From NCBI GenBank assembly GCA_007753675.1, contig CP036432.1, positions 10,511,381 through 10,575,380 of the forward strand: DNA of 64,000 bases, given 5' to 3'. The stretch is from Stieleria magnilauensis. GTDB taxonomy: Bacteria; Planctomycetota; Planctomycetia; Pirellulales; Pirellulaceae. This document shows positions 20,110 to 29,575 of this stretch, piece after piece (position 1 is the first letter of the stretch; every line of letters begins with the position of its first letter). A program made the position numbers and the translations under genes. The notes under the pieces are model-generated. The model had not been told where the DNA came from. It did not search any database and was given only the letters and a program-made list of their open reading frames with translations.

Positions 20110-21390
20110 TTACCGCATCCGCGCCCGCTGGAAGCTCAGTGAAAACTGGTGGGCGTTGACCGAGTGCCAGCCGTTATCAAAGTCGCCCCCCATGAAGTCA
20201 CTGGTGTCGACCGATTGGGTCGGCCCGAACGACCACTGATACGCCGCATCGACGGCAATCCCGCGCCACGTGCATCCATAGCCAAAGGACAACGCATGCT
20301 CCAGAATCGTCTGGATGTAGGGCGTGACCGTGGCGTCGGGAATCGGGTTGCGATGGTAGGCGTATCCGACGCGAATCACACGGTCGTCCCTGAGTTGTTG
20401 TTCGATCCCGAATCGTAACGACACCGTGTCACGCCAGTTGAGCGGAAACGATTCCAACAACGTCGGCGCGACAAACTGGTAGACCGGATTGAGCGGATCT
20501 TTCAACGACAGATCAAAGTGATCGTAAGCGCTCGACCAGTCGTACCAAATCGCATCCGCGGAAAACGTCCGCCGCCGGTCGGTTCGATGTGACAAGCCGA
20601 CACCTAACGAACGCGGCCATTTGACATCCAACATCGAATCGTATCGGGACGCGCCCAGTCCGGGAATCTCGACCACCGTTGTTCCGTCAAGTTCCATCGT
20701 GGTCTCGTGTTGATAGTTGACCCCGACGGTGGTTCGTTCATTCAAATCGTATTGCATCCCGATCGACCAACTCAGCCCCGCACCGGTCCCCTGCAGGTCC
20801 ATCCGCGTCGGAGTTCCGGCGAACGCATTGGGGCCCTGCAGCGTGTACGGCCCTTCCAACTCGATGTGATTGATCGCCGCCCCCAGCGTGGTTCCGATCG
20901 AAAGCCGCTCGGTCAACTTGAGCGAGAGCGTGGGCAACAGACGCGCCAGTGCGCCGATGGACTTGTAGTGCTGCGGACCGGAGAAGGGCGCCGGACCATT
21001 CATCATGTACTCGGCGGCAAATCCGGCGTGCGAAAACGCGCCGAAACCGATCGTGATCGTGTCATCCAATTTCTTGGCGATCGCAAACTCGCCGATCGGA
21101 AACGGATTGTCGATGTCACCGACACGTGAATTGTCCGCGTCGTCGTATTCCAAATCGGTCAACAGCAGGTGGCCGCCGAATTCCAGCAAACAATCCGCTT
21201 CGTTTCGAACCAAGCCCGCGGGGTTGTCCAACATCACGTGCGCGTTGTCGCTCATGGCAATGTTGGTTCCGCCGCGGCCGATGCTGCGGGCACCCACCCC
21301 GTCGCGGATCGTGCCGTCGGCCAGGGCGACCGAACACATGACCAACCCGGCAAGCGCCCCCATGCCTGCCGTCCATCTTGATCGATCCAT
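20110..21390 (-). CDS. FadL/OmpP1-type outer membrane transport protein
   Basis: The protein is 426 residues, with a signal peptide ending near ALADG. It matches the FadL/TodX family of hydrophobic-compound channels: after cleavage it begins with IRDGVGARSIGRGGTNIAMS, then DNAHVMLDNPAGL (the conserved NPA element), and the rest alternates beta-strands rich in aromatic and Gly residues to a final strand ending QFSLSFQRA. Length agrees with the family (about 400-450). The frame continues to a GTG at 21405, but the ATG at 21390 fits a normal signal peptide. It converges on the giant kinase gene with only 16 bp between stops. Confidence 0.88.
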   Translation of the reverse strand: MDRSRWTAGMGALAGLVMCSVALADGTIRDGVGARSIGRGGTNIAMSDNAHVMLDNPAGLVRNEADCLLEFGGHLLLTDLEYDDADNSRVGDIDNPFPIGEFAIAKKLDDTITIGFGAFSHAGFAAEYMMNGPAPFSGPQHYKSIGALARLLPTLSLKLTERLSIGTTLGAAINHIELEGPYTLQGPNAFAGTPTRMDLQGTGAGLSWSIGMQYDLNERTTVGVNYQHETTMELDGTTVVEIPGLGASRYDSMLDVKWPRSLGVGLSHRTDRRRTFSADAIWYDWSSAYDHFDLSLKDPLNPVYQFVAPTLLESFPLNWRDTVSLRFGIEQQLRDDRVIRVGYAYHRNPIPDATVTPYIQTILEHALSFGYGCTWRGIAVDAAYQWSFGPTQSVDTSDFMGGDFDNGWHSVNAHQFSLSFQRARMR

Positions 21391-21620
21391 CGTCCTGCGT
21401 CCCACGGTTTGCAGCTCAGAAGCTTACCCTTGTCCATATTAGGGGTTTTTCGGGTCAGCGCTTGACCGGACGTGAACAAAGGTCGCGACGGAGGGAACTC
21501 CCTCACACGCGGCGGGGCGGAAACACGTCGCTTTGACCTAGTTTTACCTGAAGAGTCGTGACGCCGATCACGACAACACGCGCTGATGGCTCAGTGGTTT
21601 CCGATTACCGGTGCAATTCA

Positions 21621-22118
21621 ATGTTCGACGGCCGACAACAAATCGTCAATAGCAAGATCCTGGTCATCGACGATGAACAGATCATCATCGATGTGATCAC
21701 CGCCCACCTGAACGTCGCCGGGTTTTGGAACGTGGTCGGGATCAGCGATTCGATCGATGCCGTTCAGCGCATGAAACAAGAAAACCCCGACATGGTGCTG
21801 TTGGACATCTCCATGCCGGACGTCAGTGGAAACTATCTGATCCAGATCGCCCGCGCCGATCCGAACCTGAAAACGGTTCCATTGATCGTCGTCACGGCCA
21901 GTGACTCCGAAGAAACGCATCGTCGCGCGCTTGAACTAGGTGCCGACGAAGTACTGACCAAACCGTTGCAACCCGGCACCCTGGTCCAACGCGTCGAGCA
22001 CGCCCTCAGCCAAAAACTGGCGCTCGATGTCTCCACCCTGCATCAACGCCAGGTGCGGTGCAAACCGGTCAACGAGAAATACAACGAGCTGCGCGGTCTC
22101 GGTGGCCGCATCCCCTGA
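21621..22118 (+). CDS. Single-domain response regulator (CheY-like)
   Basis: The protein is 165 residues, essentially one receiver domain plus a 35-residue tail. Acidic pocket DD in KILVIDDEQ, phospho-acceptor Asp in MVLLDISMPD, switch Thr in VVTASDSEE and Lys in VLTKPLQPG are all intact. There is no DNA-binding or enzymatic output domain. The tail (HQRQVRCKPVNEKYNELRG) is basic and may be a docking segment. A GTG at 21558 in frame would add 21 residues of uncertain value. The gene could receive phosphate from the Hpt domain of the hybrid kinase 1.5 kb upstream, though the porin gene separates them on the other strand. Confidence 0.88.
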   Translation: MFDGRQQIVNSKILVIDDEQIIIDVITAHLNVAGFWNVVGISDSIDAVQRMKQENPDMVLLDISMPDVSGNYLIQIARADPNLKTVPLIVVTASDSEETHRRALELGADEVLTKPLQPGTLVQRVEHALSQKLALDVSTLHQRQVRCKPVNEKYNELRGLGGRIP

Positions 22119-22235
22119 TCATTCTCAGACCTCCAGCCAGTCGTCTCCGGCGACCAGCCGATCAACCACGATTGCCCACAAAACGATCACGTCGAGCGCC
22201 GAAACGCCCCGACGAACTTTGGCCTATGGCGCGGC

Positions 22236-24764
22236 TTATAAAACCGCCAACGGGTTCCGCTTCGACTCCAGCGTTCCGCGTGTCACACCCATCCGGTTGG
22301 TCGCGCCGAGCGTCTTCCAGACCTGCTCCGCCGTCAAACGACCACTCAACAGATCGCGGTACAACGACACCGTCTTGATCACTTCCGCCGGCGATTCTTC
22401 GAGCATCTCTAATCGGAACCAACCGATCCCGCGCTCCAGCAATCGACCGGCCGTTTCCGCGCCGCTTTGCGGAGTCGCATTGTAGAGCGTGTTGCGACAG
22501 GCGACGTCGGCCTGCAACGTGTGCTCGGCCCCCACCCGATCGCGCAACTGCACGACGTGGTCATCGCAGGGCCGACCGCAATTGGTCTTGTTCGTCCCCG
22601 GCGACAGCACCGAACAGAACACGCAATGCTCCATGTGGAACATCGGTATGTGTTGATGCAACACCACCTCCATCCAAGCCGGCGGCACCGAATCGATCAG
22701 ATCGGCCAGTTGATCGCAATTCAAATCATACGACGCCGTCACCCGCCGTGCCCCCAGCGAGCGAATCCATTCGGCCGATCGATGATTGGCAACGTTCAAC
22801 GAAAAATCGGCGATGGTCTCAATCGAGGATTCGCGAAAGTGCTCCAGCGCCGCGAGGTTTCGCGCCAGAATGAAATCCGGCCGGTGACGCGGCAACACCC
22901 GCAACAATCCCATCTCCGCCGGCTTCTGGATCCGCACCGTCGCAATGCCAAACGGTATCGATTCCGCCGCAACGATCTCCGACACCTTTGCGTATTGCCG
23001 GACGTCATGAAAGTCGACGTAGATCAGATCGACCGCTGCTTCGGTCGCCGCCTTTACCTGATCGAGCGAACGACACAAAACAGCGATCCGGGGTTTTTCC
23101 ACGGGCGGATCGCCGGATGGGATCGGATCCAACATCGCTTCGCCGGCCGCCACGCGAATCGATCGTGGCGGAGGCTGTTCGATCCGCCGGCCGAGTCGCT
23201 CCATCACCCGCCGGCGCAGCTCATTGATCAAGCTGGCCGGAACCATCGGCTCCCCGCTGATCACCGCATCAAGCTTCCGCATCCGAAATGCCGTCGCCCC
23301 CAAACGCGACAGTTTTTCCGCCAACATCGATTCGGTCGCGGGGTGCTTGTTCGCCCGTTCAAGCGCCCCATCGGAACAAACCGTTTCGGTCAACCGGGCG
23401 GCATCGGACAACGTCGCTGTTACCCGCAACGGCTCACCAGTCACCGCAACGACGTTGAAATCGACGTCACGACGCGTCACCGGATCGGCGACGTTGAACG
23501 ACGCACGCAATCGCCGGTTCAGTTTTGGATCATCGTTCTTGAACACCGAGCCATTCTCGGCAATCTTAGACCAATCGATCTCGCCGCGACCGAAGCCGAT
23601 CCAAGCCGTCTGGCCGGAACGCATCGTCTTTTGTTTCTCACCGCGGTTGCTGTGCAACGAATACACCCGCCCACCCTGCATCGCCTGATCGCTGCCATCG
23701 GTTTCGGTAGACTCGATGCCCAAACCGTCACCGAGTGAAACGTCGGCTGCCAAACGCGTTTGGATCCGGTCACCGTCGATCTGCAGCACCCGTCCGAGCA
23801 GGATGCCGCGTTTAGCACTGTGGCGGCCGGGAACCAATCGTTTGTGATCATTGCCTTCCAACCAGCCCGGTGTGAAACCGCGCGAAAACGAAAGCTCCAT
23901 CTCTTGCTTGGCCTTGTCGCTGACCGTGACCCGCCCCTCCGCGACGGCTTGATCGATCGCCCGGCGATAGTGCTTGGTCAGATTGGCGACGTACTCCGGA
24001 GTCTTCAATCGCCCTTCGATTTTCAGCGAGGCGATGCCGGCTTGCATCAGCGCCACGATCGAATCGTAGCCGGCCAGATCTTGGGGGCTGAGCAGGTAAC
24101 GCACGTCGTCCAGGTCCACGTCCTTGCCATCACAAATCACTTCGTACGGCAATCGACACGCCTGGGCGCACTGTCCGCGATTGGCGCTTCGGCCGCCCAG
24201 CGATTCACTGGTCAAACACTGGCCGGAATACGCGACACAAAGTGCACCATGGATAAACACCTCCAACGGCATCTCCGTCGCGGCGGCGATCTTGCCGATC
24301 TCGGCGACCGACAATTCCCGCGCCAACACCACCCGTTCGAGTCCCAACTGTGACGCCACCGCGATCGTCTCGGCGCTGGTCAGACTCATCTGCGTGCTGG
24401 CGTGAATCTCCAGCTCGCCGCAGATCTCGCGGACCAGTCGGGCGACGCCGAAATCCTGCACCAGCACCGCATCGACGCCGCTCTCGGCGATCCGCTCGAT
24501 CACCGGAACCAGCCGCGGCAATTCCGACGGAAACACCAGCGTGTTCATCGTCGTGTAACCCCGCACGCCGCGGCTGCGAAGCAGGTTCATCAATTCGGGC
24601 AGATCATCCAGATGAAAATTCTTCGCGCGGTGGCGGGCGTTGAATCCGCAATCGAGACCGAAATAGATCGCGTCGGCCCCGTTTTCGATCGCCGCCCGCG
24701 CGCAATCCCAGTCCCCCGCCGGGGCGAGCAATTCGGGTGGGAAAGTTTCTGCATGTGAGTTCAT
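22236..24764 (-). CDS. U32-family protein with DUF3656-like region (RlhA type)
   Basis: The product has 842 residues. The N-terminal 300 residues are a U32 peptidase-type TIM barrel: ELLAPAGDWDCARAAIENGADAIYFG, then the signature FIHGALCVAYSGQC followed by GGRSANRGQCAQACRLPY, which supplies the conserved cysteines thought to hold an iron-sulfur cluster. A DUF3656-like middle region and a second partial barrel (about 560-840) with a further cysteine set (CVFC, CGRPC) follow. E. coli RlhA (YdcP), which hydroxylates 23S rRNA C2501, shares the U32-DUF3656 plan but is shorter (about 650), so a role in RNA hydroxylation is likely though not certain. No prephenate or ubiquinone genes are adjacent. 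Confidence 0.85.
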   Translation of the reverse strand: MNSHAETFPPELLAPAGDWDCARAAIENGADAIYFGLDCGFNARHRAKNFHLDDLPELMNLLRSRGVRGYTTMNTLVFPSELPRLVPVIERIAESGVDAVLVQDFGVARLVREICGELEIHASTQMSLTSAETIAVASQLGLERVVLARELSVAEIGKIAAATEMPLEVFIHGALCVAYSGQCLTSESLGGRSANRGQCAQACRLPYEVICDGKDVDLDDVRYLLSPQDLAGYDSIVALMQAGIASLKIEGRLKTPEYVANLTKHYRRAIDQAVAEGRVTVSDKAKQEMELSFSRGFTPGWLEGNDHKRLVPGRHSAKRGILLGRVLQIDGDRIQTRLAADVSLGDGLGIESTETDGSDQAMQGGRVYSLHSNRGEKQKTMRSGQTAWIGFGRGEIDWSKIAENGSVFKNDDPKLNRRLRASFNVADPVTRRDVDFNVVAVTGEPLRVTATLSDAARLTETVCSDGALERANKHPATESMLAEKLSRLGATAFRMRKLDAVISGEPMVPASLINELRRRVMERLGRRIEQPPPRSIRVAAGEAMLDPIPSGDPPVEKPRIAVLCRSLDQVKAATEAAVDLIYVDFHDVRQYAKVSEIVAAESIPFGIATVRIQKPAEMGLLRVLPRHRPDFILARNLAALEHFRESSIETIADFSLNVANHRSAEWIRSLGARRVTASYDLNCDQLADLIDSVPPAWMEVVLHQHIPMFHMEHCVFCSVLSPGTNKTNCGRPCDDHVVQLRDRVGAEHTLQADVACRNTLYNATPQSGAETAGRLLERGIGWFRLEMLEESPAEVIKTVSLYRDLLSGRLTAEQVWKTLGATNRMGVTRGTLESKRNPLAVL

Positions 24765-24997
24765 GGCCGAAAGTATGGCGCAGGCCGCGACGGATTCGTA
24801 GGGGCATTTTCTGCGGTCCCTCCAGAGAATGCGCCCTGTGAGGGAACATCAATGCGGTCGGTCAAGCCTCGATTTGCCAGCCCCCCGCCGGCCGCGCTGC
24901 GGTTCGACCGGGCCGCCCGATGCACAAACTGCGCGACAATCCATACGATAAGATTGCCTCCGATCCAACGCCCCCCATCGACGAGAGCTGATTCGAC

Positions 24998-25411
24998 GTG
25001 AGCGATACTGTGAACTATCCCGCCTCCTGGTTGATCTGGTTCCTGCGGCTCGTGGGGATCGTTTCACAGTTGGCGTTTGTTGCCGCCGTGATGCCAGAAT
25101 CGTGGATCATCGCGATCACCGACGCACTGAAACTGGAACGATTTCCAGAGACGCCGCTGGCTTTTTATCTGGCTCGACATCTGTCACTGCTGTACGGATT
25201 CATCGGCATCGCGTTGATCGTGGTTTCCTACCGGTTGGCTCGTTTCCGCGAATTTGTCGGCATGCTCTCGGTCGGCATCATCGCCTTCGGCCTCTTGCAG
25301 GGTCTGATCGATTTCCAGTCCGGAATGCCGATCTGGTGGACCGCCGCCGAATCGATCAGCACGATTGTCGGCGGCGGATTGATGCTCTGGTTGCACCGCC
25401 GCTGTGACTGA
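24998..25411 (+). CDS. Small four-helix membrane protein
   Basis: The protein is 137 residues from a GTG start, with four predicted membrane helices (about 8-30, 50-70, 75-95, 105-130). No cysteine pairs, charged catalytic motifs or known family signature can be seen. Polarity is opposite to the U32 gene, and it stands 36 bp before the 25.5 kb gene's open frame, so it may head a two-gene transcript. A helix-rich protein with loops of this size could be a DoxX-like or general transporter accessory, but I do not recognise it. Confidence 0.65.
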   Translation: MSDTVNYPASWLIWFLRLVGIVSQLAFVAAVMPESWIIAITDALKLERFPETPLAFYLARHLSLLYGFIGIALIVVSYRLARFREFVGMLSVGIIAFGLLQGLIDFQSGMPIWWTAAESISTIVGGGLMLWLHRRCD

Positions 25412-25524
25412 TTTTTAGCGGTCCGCAATCAATCACGACCTATCGTTTGAAGGTTTCCCGGAATCGCCCCGTTGTGATCCGGGTGGGCCCCCACCTTCCG
25501 ATACGCGTGATTGATGCGAAGAAG

Positions 25525-27249
25525 ATGCTTAAATCCCTGTTGATTCCACTCGGCATCCTGTCGGCTATTGTCCTGGCAGTCCCCGATCTGGTCGTGATGG
25601 GTTATTTCTTCCTGGTGATCCCCGGGCTGATTTTGACAATCATTCCGACTGTATTTGTCTATCTGCTTGCCACGTTTCTGATTCGCCCCATCGTGCCGTT
25701 GTCGTCGCGGGTCGGGGCAAACGTGATTGCATTCGGCTTGGCGCTTGTCCTGGGTTTCGTTGTCATGTTGCCATGGCGAATGATCGAGATCCGTCGCTTT
25801 GAACAAGCCGCACTTTCCGATATCGCCGCGTCACCGACGTTACGATTGACCGGAAACGTCCTGGTCGATTTTCCTCCAAACCGCTATTGCTCGACCGCGG
25901 CCATGACCTGTGATCATCGCTGCACGGCGTTGCTCGATACGCCCGGTGTAGAAAGTGTCACCAAGGTCAGCGGCTACGACGCGGCAACCTTTCGACGCGG
26001 TCCCCATGCACCCGGTACGCTGGCGCAGCCCGATCAGCCGCAAAAGATCATGGATGCCTTCGACAGAATCTACGGACCTCATGCGATGCGTCGCATTGTG
26101 GGACGCAGACATCTGGATCGGACTTTGCAGGCGGACTGGGCATTGCGGATCGCTCAAGGCGACACGCTTCGAGAGCACACATCGCTCGGCCGCAAACACA
26201 TCGACTGGCGCGTGATCTACCAAGAGGATCACAGACCGGGTGAACCAAGCGTTCAACGACTGGAAATTCGAGACCCTACCGACGCGGTGAAGGCTCGAAG
26301 GTCATTGGTGCAGCACCGCGTTCCTGCGCCCTTGTTTTACTTCGGATTTCATGGTGCCATGAACAACGCTCGGTTTACCGTCGGTAGTTCCACCTATTCC
26401 AATCAGCCCCGTCACTTCGACTTCGATCCCGATGTCGAACTGCTGCGATTGACTCAGATTCCGCGCCCGAATCCGGCCCCGGACTCGGTCGAACGGATGG
26501 AACAGAAACTGGCTGAAACGCTGGACGATCCGAACGCGACCGACGCGCACCTGCTGCTGGCGCCGATGTGGTTGAAACTGTTCCAGTACGAGGCGGGACA
26601 AGACCAGATCGACACCATCGCAAAGATCTTGCTGGATGATCGAATCGCTGATCCGCACGAACTGCTGCGGACGACACTGCGGGGCAACACGGATTTGACC
26701 GCGTTGCGAGCGGGTCTGGCCAAGCGTTGCTTGGCGGCAGAGGAACCGCAAGCTCGATCATGGTACGTCTCCGAATTGGTTGGCTTGCCCGCGGCAACCT
26801 TTGCCCAACCGAGCGCCGACGAACGAGCGATTTGGGACCGCGCAACATCTGTCCCGGAAGCGGCACCTTTTTTGGAACGATTGGCGGATCAGGGCGCAGT
26901 CGTTTTGCCCGAACTGTTGGGGATTCTGGACCAGGTCGTCGAGAAGCCGTGGCACGAACGTTTTCGAGTCGTCCATGGAATTCGAGAAGCATTCATGCGT
27001 CTGGGACCGAATGCGGCGATGGCAAGTCCGCACATCCGATCGCTGTTGGCCGAACGCCCTTCGCCACTGACCCAATCCGCTGATGATCGCCTCCAATGGC
27101 TCCTGGCCCTCGCCAGGATGGGTGTGCCTGTCGAAGAACTGCCCTACGACAGTTGGGTCACGGGACCATCGGACTTGCAGCGACACTCCAAGCGGATTCA
27201 CCGTCAACTCAAACGCTACAACGCCGAACATCGCACCGAACCGGGCTGA
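25525..27249 (+). CDS. Membrane-anchored protein with HEAT-like C-terminal region, function unknown
   Basis: Starting from the ATG at 25525 the product is 574 residues. Three hydrophobic segments (about 4-25, 28-55, 62-85) form an N-terminal membrane unit. A soluble region of about 250 residues includes a cluster of cysteines (RYCSTAAMTCDHRCTALL) that may bind metal or form disulfides. The last 250 residues are helical pairs of HEAT-like character (ERLADQGAVVLPELLGILDQ, AMASPHIRSLL). The open frame reaches back to 25447 but the extra residues carry no domain. It ends one base before the 27252 repeat cluster. I do not recognise the family. Confidence 0.7.
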   Translation: MLKSLLIPLGILSAIVLAVPDLVVMGYFFLVIPGLILTIIPTVFVYLLATFLIRPIVPLSSRVGANVIAFGLALVLGFVVMLPWRMIEIRRFEQAALSDIAASPTLRLTGNVLVDFPPNRYCSTAAMTCDHRCTALLDTPGVESVTKVSGYDAATFRRGPHAPGTLAQPDQPQKIMDAFDRIYGPHAMRRIVGRRHLDRTLQADWALRIAQGDTLREHTSLGRKHIDWRVIYQEDHRPGEPSVQRLEIRDPTDAVKARRSLVQHRVPAPLFYFGFHGAMNNARFTVGSSTYSNQPRHFDFDPDVELLRLTQIPRPNPAPDSVERMEQKLAETLDDPNATDAHLLLAPMWLKLFQYEAGQDQIDTIAKILLDDRIADPHELLRTTLRGNTDLTALRAGLAKRCLAAEEPQARSWYVSELVGLPAATFAQPSADERAIWDRATSVPEAAPFLERLADQGAVVLPELLGILDQVVEKPWHERFRVVHGIREAFMRLGPNAAMASPHIRSLLAERPSPLTQSADDRLQWLLALARMGVPVEELPYDSWVTGPSDLQRHSKRIHRQLKRYNAEHRTEPG

Positions 27250-27251
27250 CA

Positions 27252-27410
27252 AACAAAGGGGTCAGGCCTCTTTGTTGAGCGAACAAAGGGGTCAGGCCTC
27301 TTTGGACAAACAAAGGGGTCAGGCCTCTTTGTTGAGCGATTTAAGGACAAACAAAGGGGTCAGGCCTCTTTGTTGAGCGATTTACATCAAAGAGGCCTGA
27401 CCCCTTTGTT
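27252..27410. repeat. Cluster of four direct and one inverted 23-bp repeats
   Basis: Direct copies of AACAAAGGGGTCAGGCCTC (plus TTTG) begin at 27252, 27282, 27309 and 27350; one inverted copy occupies 27388-27410. Spacers repeat TTGAGCGA. The inverted copy can pair with any of the direct ones. The last two bases of the inverted copy lie in the stop codon of the next, convergent gene. The GGGGTCAGG core also occurs in the hairpin at 10561-10638. Confidence 0.9.
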
Positions 27411-27999
27411 ACGCGGCGATCTCCGCTGGCGAACTGGTAGACTCTTTTTCGTCGACAAGGTAACCTCTGGCCCGGTACTTGAAGGAATAGTCGGACAAGA
27501 AATAGTAGTAAAGGAAGCCGCCGCGGATCACGCGTTTGGTTTGAATTGCATGCAGTACAGGTGTCATGATCCTGCTACTCTTCAGTCCGAATTGAAAATC
27601 GCCTTCGCCAATCGACCCGCTCCACTCCAGTCGATGATTTCGAATCACTGCAAAGGTATACCGACACGAGTGCTCTTCATCGTGAAACGGCATCAACCGA
27701 TCCGGATCAAGATCAAGCTTCAGTTGAGCGATAAACCGCTCCAACCGGCTAGACTCAAGCTCAAGCGTTCCTGACGACGTTTCAGGAAGCGTGCCGTCAC
27801 CTCGGATCTGCCAGAGCACTGTATTGTCCTTGCAGTCCAAGAACAGAGTTTGCGTGATAAGGTGTTTACCTCGTTGCCCTGTGCCCGTGATGATCATCTG
27901 GACTTCCTCAGGCGACTGTGTCGTCTGCGCGAACAGACATGAGGGCAGCACCGTCGTACTCAGCAATAGAAGCAACGAATACACAATGAAGTTATGCAC
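27409..27999 (-). CDS. Secreted or lipid-anchored protein of unknown function
   Basis: A GTG at 27999 preceded by a strong GGAGAGG ribosome-binding site six bases upstream decides the start, although the frame is open to 28050. The 196-residue product has a hydrophobic signal segment (FIVYSLLLLLSTTVLPSC), possibly a lipobox Cys, then a domain of about 170 residues with mixed charge and no family I know. Its stop codon is partly formed by the inverted repeat copy at 27388-27410. First gene at the left edge of the orphan island, same strand as the rest. Confidence 0.6.
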   Translation of the reverse strand: MHNFIVYSLLLLLSTTVLPSCLFAQTTQSPEEVQMIITGTGQRGKHLITQTLFLDCKDNTVLWQIRGDGTLPETSSGTLELESSRLERFIAQLKLDLDPDRLMPFHDEEHSCRYTFAVIRNHRLEWSGSIGEGDFQFGLKSSRIMTPVLHAIQTKRVIRGGFLYYYFLSDYSFKYRARGYLVDEKESTSSPAEIAA

Positions 28000-28121
28000 G
28001 CCAAGCCTCTCCGAGTTGTTCCCAAAAGCAGAAAGCCCGCCGTGCACCACGGCACGGTGAATAACATGGTATTTTCAATTGACATCGACTCCGTGCTCGC
28101 ACCTGCGGCGAATGGGTCTAC

Positions 28122-28529
28122 TCAGATGGTGTCGGGGTCAACTCGCATCGGAGTATAGATTGTCACTGGGTTGAGTGCACGGTACAACATGCCACCCGCA
28201 ACAAGTGCGCACCCCGAATACGCGGTCAACGCGAGAAAAAACACAACGAATGCAATGGGAAGTCCGCCGCGATCCCAGCCAATTCTTGGACCTAGCGTCA
28301 AGTTTGCCCATGCGGATGCGACCGATCCGACCACCAGCAGCGCCACAACGAGCGATTCAGGCATCGCAGTACGCGAGATCGCGAACACAGCGCAGAGCAC
28401 TGAATAAACAGTGACGACTGCCACCAACGCTTTTAGGTTGCGAACCCAAACCGATTCAGGTGGTTCGGGCGTTGAGTCCCGTTCACGGTGTGTCAGTTCT
28501 GTCGGGGAATAGGGATTGGTGTACTGCAC
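28122..28529 (-). CDS. NPY-motif small membrane protein
   Basis: The 135-residue product starts at a GTG and opens with QYTNPYSPTE, the NPY-x-[AS]P-like start seen in other small membrane proteins of this window. A short charged linker is followed by three or four membrane helices (about 33-53, 60-80, 92-115). Repeat A copy 1 begins immediately upstream of the start codon. No catalytic motif is visible, and the role is unknown. Confidence 0.65.
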   Translation of the reverse strand: MQYTNPYSPTELTHRERDSTPEPPESVWVRNLKALVAVVTVYSVLCAVFAISRTAMPESLVVALLVVGSVASAWANLTLGPRIGWDRGGLPIAFVVFFLALTAYSGCALVAGGMLYRALNPVTIYTPMRVDPDTI

Positions 28530-29470
28530 GTCAAAGAGTTGCGATCGTTAGCAAACCGAATTGCGATCAATCCGCGAATCTGGAGACACATGGATCCATC
28601 GAACACCACAATTTTGCCGGCCTTCTGATGTCCCGGAAAGGGAATTTGATTAGAGCGAATCCCGGTAAAGAATGCCAGCTTCTCGTGCTTATCCTGCTGT
28701 CCATTTTGTCTTGTTTGCTGGCATTCTCCCGGGTTCGCATCGCTCGCTACGCCACCGCCTTGCTGCCATCGCTTCCAGTATGCAAAAGCCCAGCGGGCAG
28801 ACAGCGTTTGCCAGGTCCGTCAGGGCCCACTACCGCTAAGTTAACATCAATGAGGGGTCGCTCGCGCTGGCGCGAACCGACTGATATCAATCGAATATCA
28901 GCCGTTTGGCGCGAGCCTACGGGCGTCGGTGCGCATTCTTGGTGGTTGAGGCCCGTACGCGCGCGATACGGCTAACCCCACGTGCGATCGGATTAAATCA
29001 ACAGGCCGTCACACCACCGACATCCACTCAGTCTGCCCACCGGGCATCATCCAGCCCCGCGCTCGTTGCATTTGCTCACTGCACTCGTCGCCTCTTCTCC
29101 AAACCGTCCGCTTCGCTAATCACCTGCACGCAGTTCATCAGCGTCGCGCAAGCAATGGCGTCTTGATCTCATGGGTGAACTTCCAAGATCCGCGGGCGCT
29201 CGACTCCCCAGAACCGGCGCGTCGTGTGTTCGGCCGGATTCGTCTTTCAATCAAAGAAAAACACCCTCGGACCACACGACGCGAGTGACGGGGGAGTCAT
29301 GCGACTGCGGATCACACAAAGGGACACAAGAGATCAAGACGGCGTCCGCATCAAAACGCTGACGACCTGCGGCCAGAGGATTTAAGAAGCTGGCGTCAGC
29401 CTTGCCGGCTGGAGTCACGCGCAACGCCGCCGAACCGTGACCGCACTTCAAGCGTCGAAGCGGAAAGCAA
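28530..29470. repeat. Repeat A, copy 1, split by an insertion at about 28690-29115
   Basis: The left part (about 28553-28685, with GAATTGCGATCAATCCGCG and a TTGATTAGAGCG element) and right part (about 29120-29470, from CACGCAGTTCATCAGCGTCG to GCAACTCGATTAGG) match repeat A copies 2 and 3 in order, with the middle replaced by about 430 bp. That insert contains a copy of the 3118-3201 repeat (28831-28927) and a segment at 28777-28829 also found at 45215-45269. No gene is credible here; open frames on both strands shift relative to the other copies. Confidence 0.75.
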
Positions 29471-29501
29471 CTCGATTAGGTTCAACGTCAGACATCACGG
29501 G

Positions 29502-29573
29502 GCACGGAGAGTTGACTTCCCATTGCAGAAAACGCCGCCAGCCGTGCTCCGTGTGCACGGCATGGTTCCCCGC
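29502..29573. repeat. Dyad C, copy d, abutting the DUF2314 gene stop
   Basis: A 72-bp element ends 2 bp before the stop codon of the gene at 29576. CACGGAG pairs with CTCCGTG, and GCCGTGC can instead pair with GCACGGC, giving two alternative hairpins that share a middle arm. The same length and pairing scheme is seen at 31774-31843 and 32783-32851 with different stem bases. Confidence 0.55.
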
Positions 29574-29575
29574 AA

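Noticed and set aside
28460-28975. 171-codon plus-strand frame
   Set aside because: It runs across the broken repeat A and its insert, opposite to the NPY-motif gene; no start signal or domain.
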